Notes under the pieces: model-generated
What the model was told of the DNA's origin: nothing
Databases searched by the model: none
What the model saw: only the letters and a program-made list of their open reading frames with translations
Origin: Chitinophagales bacterium
GTDB lineage: Bacteria > Bacteroidota > Bacteroidia > Chitinophagales > LD1
Direction of reading: 5' to 3'
DNA length: 64,000 bases
Assembly: GCA_026129525.1 (NCBI GenBank)
Contig: JAHCHW010000002.1
Span: forward strand, 1 to 64,000
Translations under genes and position numbers: made by a program
Part shown: in pieces, positions 60,302-64,000 of the stretch
Layout of the letters: each line of letters starts with the position of its first letter
Numbering within the stretch: the stretch's first letter is position 1

Positions 60302-61847
60302 TAATCACTTTGTAATTCAATATCCAGGGCCAGGCAGGCGAAAGCATTTGCCCATCCCATGCTTCAATGTCTTTTCGAAGTTGCTCTACCAACGCAGTGT
60401 GGTCGTGCATTACGTTGTTTGCTTCTCCGCGGTCTTTGGCAAGATTGTATAACTCAATGGTGTGGTGCTCATCGTCAATTAGAATTTTCCAATGTTGGTA
60501 ACGGGCGGCATAGGTATATGCATTGCGCCAGTAAAGTTGACGGTGCGGCTTATCGAATCTTACTCCTTTTATGTACGGTAGCAGATTTTCACCGTCAAGC
60601 AGTAGTTTGTCGGTGTTTACACCTGCAATGTAACAGGATGTGGCAAAAATATCTAAGTGGCTTACCATCATTTCCATTACCTTTTTACGAGGTATGGTGC
60701 CTTTCCATTGCATCATGTAAGGAACATTTATACCTCCTTCAAAATACATCATTTTACCTCCTTTAAGCGGATAATTGGTAACTGCGTGGGTATAAGTAGC
60801 CGCACCATTATCGCTGGTGAATATCACCAAGGTATTTTCTTCCAAACCTTGTTTGCGGAGTTCGTCCATTATCATTCCTACGGCATCGTCCAGAGCAGCT
60901 ATCATAGCGTAGTAAATGCGCTTATTGTCATCGGCAATGTGGGGCAGTTTATCGTAATAACTTTTAGGAGCCTGAAAAGGTTCGTGCGGGGCGTTGAACG
61001 GCACATAAAGGAAGAAAGGATTGCTGCGATTGTCGGCAATGAACTTTGAAGCGCGTTTGGCAATGGCAAAAGTGAGGTATTCCTTTTCGTCAATAATGCT
61101 GTCGTTGTAGCGAATACGGCTTTCTGCCTTATCGCCTTTGCGCCACATCCACCGGTCTTTAAAGTCGTCCATGTGCTTGTAGCTTACAATGTTCTTGTCG
61201 CGCCTGTCGGCATACAAAGCGAAGGCTTCATAAAAACCATATTGCTCATCAAAACCGCGATTGTTGGGTTTCGAAGAATCGGCAGCGCCTAAATGCCATT
61301 TGCCGAAAATTCCGGTACGGTAACCGTTTTCTTTAAGGACCTCAGCCAATGTGGGGACTTCCTTGGTTAGCCCTTGTTTACGACTGAATTTATTGCGAGG
61401 AGCACCTTCATTTTTCTGAATTTGCCATTCGTCTTTATTCCGAATCATCATACGAAAAAAGGCTTGCTCAAAAACGCTATTCGGATAATTGCGGTGCGGC
61501 TGAAATTCGAAACCAAAGCGTTGTTGATACTGTCCGGTTAATAAGCCTGCTCTTGACGGTGCGCAAATTGCGGCAGTAGCGTAACCGTAATCAAAGGTTA
61601 CTCCATTCATTCCTATCGAATCAATATGCGGAGTAGCAACGTTTAAACCACCGTAAAGCGATAAATCATATTTGCCAAGGTCATCGGCAAGTATTACAAC
61701 AATGTTTGGTTTATCGGCACCATACGGATGCAATTGGCTAAACGGACTGTTTAACTGTCCTGTATTTTTACAGTGGGTAGTAAACAACAGCGCTACTGCC
61801 GTTGTTAAAAGCAATATTGTTTTCCTTTTGGTATTCACGGGTTGCAA
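60270..61847 (-). CDS. Cys-type sulfatase lipoprotein
   Basis: 525 residues. A signal peptide ends at LLFTTHC (lipid Cys about 26). KPNIVVILADDLGKYDLSLYG gives the metal-binding Asp pair (55-56), and CAPSR (residues 95-99) is the Cys-type sulfatase motif that must be oxidised to formylglycine. GKWHLGAADSSKPNNRGFD, FTSDNGAATYTH and YFEGGINVPYMMQWKGTIP are further family marks. Substrate is unknown; arylsulfatase-like or polysaccharide sulfatase are both possible. Adjacent, overlapping FGE-like gene downstream. Confidence 0.93.
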   Translation of the reverse strand: MQPVNTKRKTILLLTTAVALLFTTHCKNTGQLNSPFSQLHPYGADKPNIVVILADDLGKYDLSLYGGLNVATPHIDSIGMNGVTFDYGYATAAICAPSRAGLLTGQYQQRFGFEFQPHRNYPNSVFEQAFFRMMIRNKDEWQIQKNEGAPRNKFSRKQGLTKEVPTLAEVLKENGYRTGIFGKWHLGAADSSKPNNRGFDEQYGFYEAFALYADRRDKNIVSYKHMDDFKDRWMWRKGDKAESRIRYNDSIIDEKEYLTFAIAKRASKFIADNRSNPFFLYVPFNAPHEPFQAPKSYYDKLPHIADDNKRIYYAMIAALDDAVGMIMDELRKQGLEENTLVIFTSDNGAATYTHAVTNYPLKGGKMMYFEGGINVPYMMQWKGTIPRKKVMEMMVSHLDIFATSCYIAGVNTDKLLLDGENLLPYIKGVRFDKPHRQLYWRNAYTYAARYQHWKILIDDEHHTIELYNLAKDRGEANNVMHDHTALVEQLRKDIEAWDGQMLSPAWPWILNYKVIIDGKTYFFAV

Positions 61848-61889
61848 ACTATCAATTTATTACTGCGCTACAAATTTAAGGTGCTCTTC

Positions 61890-62492
61890 TTATTCCACCT
61901 TGGTCAATTTCATTTCAACTGTTACAAAACTTTTTTTCATTACAATCAATTCGGGGCTATTGCCTTGATAATAAAACACATTGCGAATACCATCGCTTAA
62001 GGTGTATTCGTAACTGCCATCTTTGTTTTTAACAATAAAGTAGAATTCGCCCAGCCGTTCCGAAAAATATTTAAAACGCACATCGGGTTGATGAAAGTAA
62101 ATACACAAAGTGGAGAGGAAAACAGGCTCATGCAGGTAGCTGTAATGCTTATTCTTTTTTAGTATGTAGCGGTCAATATCCCAGTTTAAACTCACAAACG
62201 TTGTTTCGTCATTTACCGTATTGCTTGCTGCTGATTTTATCAGCTTGCCATGCTTGTAGGTAACTATGTAGTTTTGAGAGGAATGTTTCTTTACAAAAAA
62301 CACATCGGCTACTGTTGAACTTTGCAACAAATACTGCTCTGTTGAATCTTTCTCCGTAACAAACCGTTCAATATGTGCTGTTCCTATATTTTTTCCGAAC
62401 AAAAAAACATGATAAGTAAGCCTCTGCGCAGTAGCACATTTACAAAACAGAACTGCGAGAAAAGGTATGTAACAAAGTCGGATAACAATCAT
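61890..62492 (-). CDS. Exported protein, member of a tandem pair (DUF6134-like)
   Basis: 200 residues with a signal peptide (ending about CATAQ). YHVFLFGKNIGTAHIERFV, SQNYIVTYKHGKLIKSAASN and CIYFHQPDVRFKYFSERLGEFYFIVKN match, position for position, the paralogue at 62489-63067. The overall pattern (I-G-x-I-x-x-x-x near the start, then N-G-K-L and F-S-E-R-L-G-E) resembles DUF6134, and I rate that moderately. The two genes overlap by four bases (ATGA), so they are translationally coupled. Confidence 0.7.
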   Translation of the reverse strand: MIVIRLCYIPFLAVLFCKCATAQRLTYHVFLFGKNIGTAHIERFVTEKDSTEQYLLQSSTVADVFFVKKHSSQNYIVTYKHGKLIKSAASNTVNDETTFVSLNWDIDRYILKKNKHYSYLHEPVFLSTLCIYFHQPDVRFKYFSERLGEFYFIVKNKDGSYEYTLSDGIRNVFYYQGNSPELIVMKKSFVTVEMKLTKVE

Positions 62493-63067
62493 TTGGCAGG
62501 TCGCAAATATACGCTTGCGCCTTTGCTCATTTCCAACTCGTAGAGAGCACCGTCTTTGTAACGGTAAATATTACTTACTCCGTTGGCTAACTTACATTCG
62601 TACACACCGGGCGAAGTCTGTTTAAAGGTACAATACTCACCCAGTCGCTCCGAGAAAATTACCGTTCGTCCTTTGGGCTCGGAGAAATAAAGTTGAATGG
62701 AAGAGAAATCTATGGGTTTGTCTAAATGAAGCATCTCTGCTCCTTTTTGTATCAGATACTTGGTTCCCTGCCATATTGTTTTCGAAATTTCGGTAACTCC
62801 GTCTTTCATGTTTTTAGTATAGGCTGAAAGCAGTTGACCGTTTTCGTAGATAATATCGTAATTCATTTCGGAAGTCTTCTTTGTAAAAATCACATTCGCC
62901 TCCGATTTGCTATTGAGTGTGTATTTCACTGTTCCGTTGCCGTTGTCCTTACGTTCTACTATGGTTTGCCCTATTTTATTGCCAAACAAAAAAATATCGT
63001 AAACCTGCTTTTGGGCAGGCAGCCATAAGACCAAAGCCGTAAAAAACAAAACGCTGAAAGCTTTCAT
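62489..63067 (-). CDS. Exported protein, first of a tandem pair (DUF6134-like)
   Basis: 192 residues with a signal peptide (MKAFSVLFFTALVLWLPAQ). YDIFLFGNKIGQTIVERKD, MNYDIIYENGQLLSAYTKN and IQLYFSEPKGRTVIFSERLGEYC are shared with the following gene, and the two proteins are clearly duplicates. The shared F-SERLGEY motif is the most conserved stretch. The fold looks all-beta. No catalytic residues are obvious. Located between the sulfatase gene and the divergent protease gene. Confidence 0.7.
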   Translation of the reverse strand: MKAFSVLFFTALVLWLPAQKQVYDIFLFGNKIGQTIVERKDNGNGTVKYTLNSKSEANVIFTKKTSEMNYDIIYENGQLLSAYTKNMKDGVTEISKTIWQGTKYLIQKGAEMLHLDKPIDFSSIQLYFSEPKGRTVIFSERLGEYCTFKQTSPGVYECKLANGVSNIYRYKDGALYELEMSKGASVYLRPAK

Positions 63068-63084
63068 GGTTCAGAATACTGCTG

Positions 63085-63092
63085 CTAAGATA
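63085..63092 (-). promoter_or_regulatory. Possible -7 box for the tandem pair
   Basis: On the minus strand the sequence reads TATCTTAG, near TAnnTTTG, 17 bases before the ATG at 63067. Weak evidence, single mismatch. The divergent gap (63068-63259) shows no other motif that I trust. Confidence 0.35.
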
Positions 63093-63259
63093 GTGTTATG
63101 CACAGAATGGTTGGATGGTGTTTGTGATTTTTAATATAGTGCATTCATTCGTTCAATTTCAACGCAACTCCTTTGCAATAATTTCGTTCCTGTTTATGAA
63201 GGTTCAATAAATTTGGTTGTAAAGCAACTCTTAAAATCGTTTTATCTTCACTGTCAATT

Positions 63260-64000
63260 ATGCAAAAACATTTTCTGCTTTTACTGTTTGTAGGTTCTTT
63301 GGTTTTATGCAAGGCTTCGGGTAACTCTCCCACTCCTCCCAAAAGTTCAACAGTTCCAAGTTCATTTTTCTTGCCAATACCCGAAAATACGTTGTCGCCT
63401 TTGGATATTTCGGAAACAGAACACTTAGATAAGGTTGACCTAAAAAACGGGGAATTGCCCAAGTTTTCGCGCTCTATTTACACCAACATTACGCTTGCTA
63501 ATTCGGGAACATGGAGCGCAATGCCAGATGGCGGCAGAGTTTGGCAAGTAAAAATTTCCTCGCAGGGAGCGCTGGCGCTTATTCCGTTCTACAATAAGTT
63601 CTATTTGCCCGAAGGCAGCACACTGCACATTTACACACCCGATAAAAAAGAAGTGTTGGGCGCATTTACAACTATTGATAATCCGGCTAACGGATACTAC
63701 TGCACAGGACTTATACATGGCAATGCCTGTATTGTAGAATACTACGAACCACAACATGCTTTTGGCAAAGGAGAACTAAGCATTAACGAAGTAGGTTATG
63801 CGTACCGCTGGGTAAAATCGTTTGATGAAAGCGGGCGCGGCTTTGGCGATGCTGACGCCTGCGAAGTAAACGTTAATTGCAGCGAAGGAAATTTATATCA
63901 GGATCCGAAGCGCTCTGTAGTTCGAATTTTAGTGCAAAGTTCGGGCGGGCAAGGTTGGTGCAGCGGAGCAATGATTAACAATGTGCGGCAGGATTGCACT
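63260..64000 (+). CDS. Lysyl-endopeptidase-like serine protease, 3' end outside window
   Basis: 247 codons from the ATG at 63260 to the window edge, no stop. A signal peptide (MQKHFLLLLFVGSLVLCKAS) is followed by a long pro-region. Near the end GDADACEVNVNCSEGNLYQ and SVVRILVQSSGGQGWCSGAMIN mark the beginning of the trypsin-like catalytic domain of the lysyl endopeptidase type (Achromobacter protease I). The catalytic His is expected just beyond the edge. Such proteins usually end in a T9SS domain. Confidence 0.85.
   Translation, partial: MQKHFLLLLFVGSLVLCKASGNSPTPPKSSTVPSSFFLPIPENTLSPLDISETEHLDKVDLKNGELPKFSRSIYTNITLANSGTWSAMPDGGRVWQVKISSQGALALIPFYNKFYLPEGSTLHIYTPDKKEVLGAFTTIDNPANGYYCTGLIHGNACIVEYYEPQHAFGKGELSINEVGYAYRWVKSFDESGRGFGDADACEVNVNCSEGNLYQDPKRSVVRILVQSSGGQGWCSGAMINNVRQDCT

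Noticed and set aside
63440..63757. Minus-strand frames over the protease gene (also 63145-63462)
   Set aside because: They are antisense shadows of a plus-strand gene with clear lysyl-endopeptidase features.

Overview
The window looks like chromosomal DNA from a member of the Bacteroidota. Six intact genes and one cut by the right edge encode exported proteins of the type IX secretion (T9SS) kind; the six intact ones end in a T9SS-type C-terminal domain, four of them with a plain VFPNPA or YPNPA opening. The core promoter match seen repeatedly is the Bacteroidota -7 box TAnnTTTG. Other typical content is a SprB-repeat protein, YDG-type repeats, a C10 peptidase and a lysyl-endopeptidase-like protein. 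Genes are dense and lie in short co-directional runs. Two tRNA genes (Arg-TCT and Ser-TGA) are present. I see no rRNA, CRISPR array or transposase gene. Genus cannot be decided from this sequence.

Layout. (1) 1-11834: a PNGase F-like secreted protein, a small secreted protein, a very large multi-domain T9SS cargo of about 2850 residues, and a tiny protein resembling the PID-CTERM class. (2) 12001-16223: an ECF sigma factor, a single-pass membrane protein that could be its anti-sigma partner, and three exported proteins that resemble pieces of the GldM periplasmic region. (3) 16226-20936: an APC amino-acid permease, a 480-base spacer rich in repeats, a deoxynucleoside kinase, a CoA-pyrophosphatase-type Nudix hydrolase and a coiled-coil protein. 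(4) About 20990-26950: a more A/T-rich accessory block. It holds a DUF2975/HTH pair, a frameshifted VOC gene, a DUF1801 gene and a long palindrome with attC-like traits. A TetR repressor follows, with two matching operators that bracket it, then thiolase, thioesterase, DinB and metallo-beta-lactamase-fold genes. The block ends in a 21-codon stump of a second DinB gene. (5) 27246-35980: two tandem paralogues joining a cytochrome-like domain to a copper-monooxygenase-like domain, a SprB-repeat protein, a C10 protease and a small lipoprotein. (6) 36034-44817: tRNA-Arg, an M48 protease, two acyl-CoA dehydrogenases, a PspC-domain protein, a split DUF1254/DUF1214 pair, a membrane protein and glutamate-type dehydrogenase. 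(7) 44840-56218, minus strand: a 1704-residue secreted protein, prmA, tpiA and a 1537-residue secreted caspase-fold protein. (8) 56305-64000: tRNA-Ser, a BrkB-like membrane protein, a nucleoside phosphorylase, an AIM24-like protein, a sulfatase with its own formylglycine-generating-enzyme-like partner, two tandem paralogues of one small exported family, and the start of a lysyl-endopeptidase-like gene.

The best candidates for under-described biology are: the sigma/membrane-protein/GldM-like operon; the paired cytochrome-plus-copper-monooxygenase cargos with an identical 28-base upstream element; the exported caspase-fold giant; the exported formylglycine-enzyme and sulfatase lipoprotein pair; and the accessory block with its TetR operators and broken edges. 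All calls were made by reading the sequence; no database search was possible.
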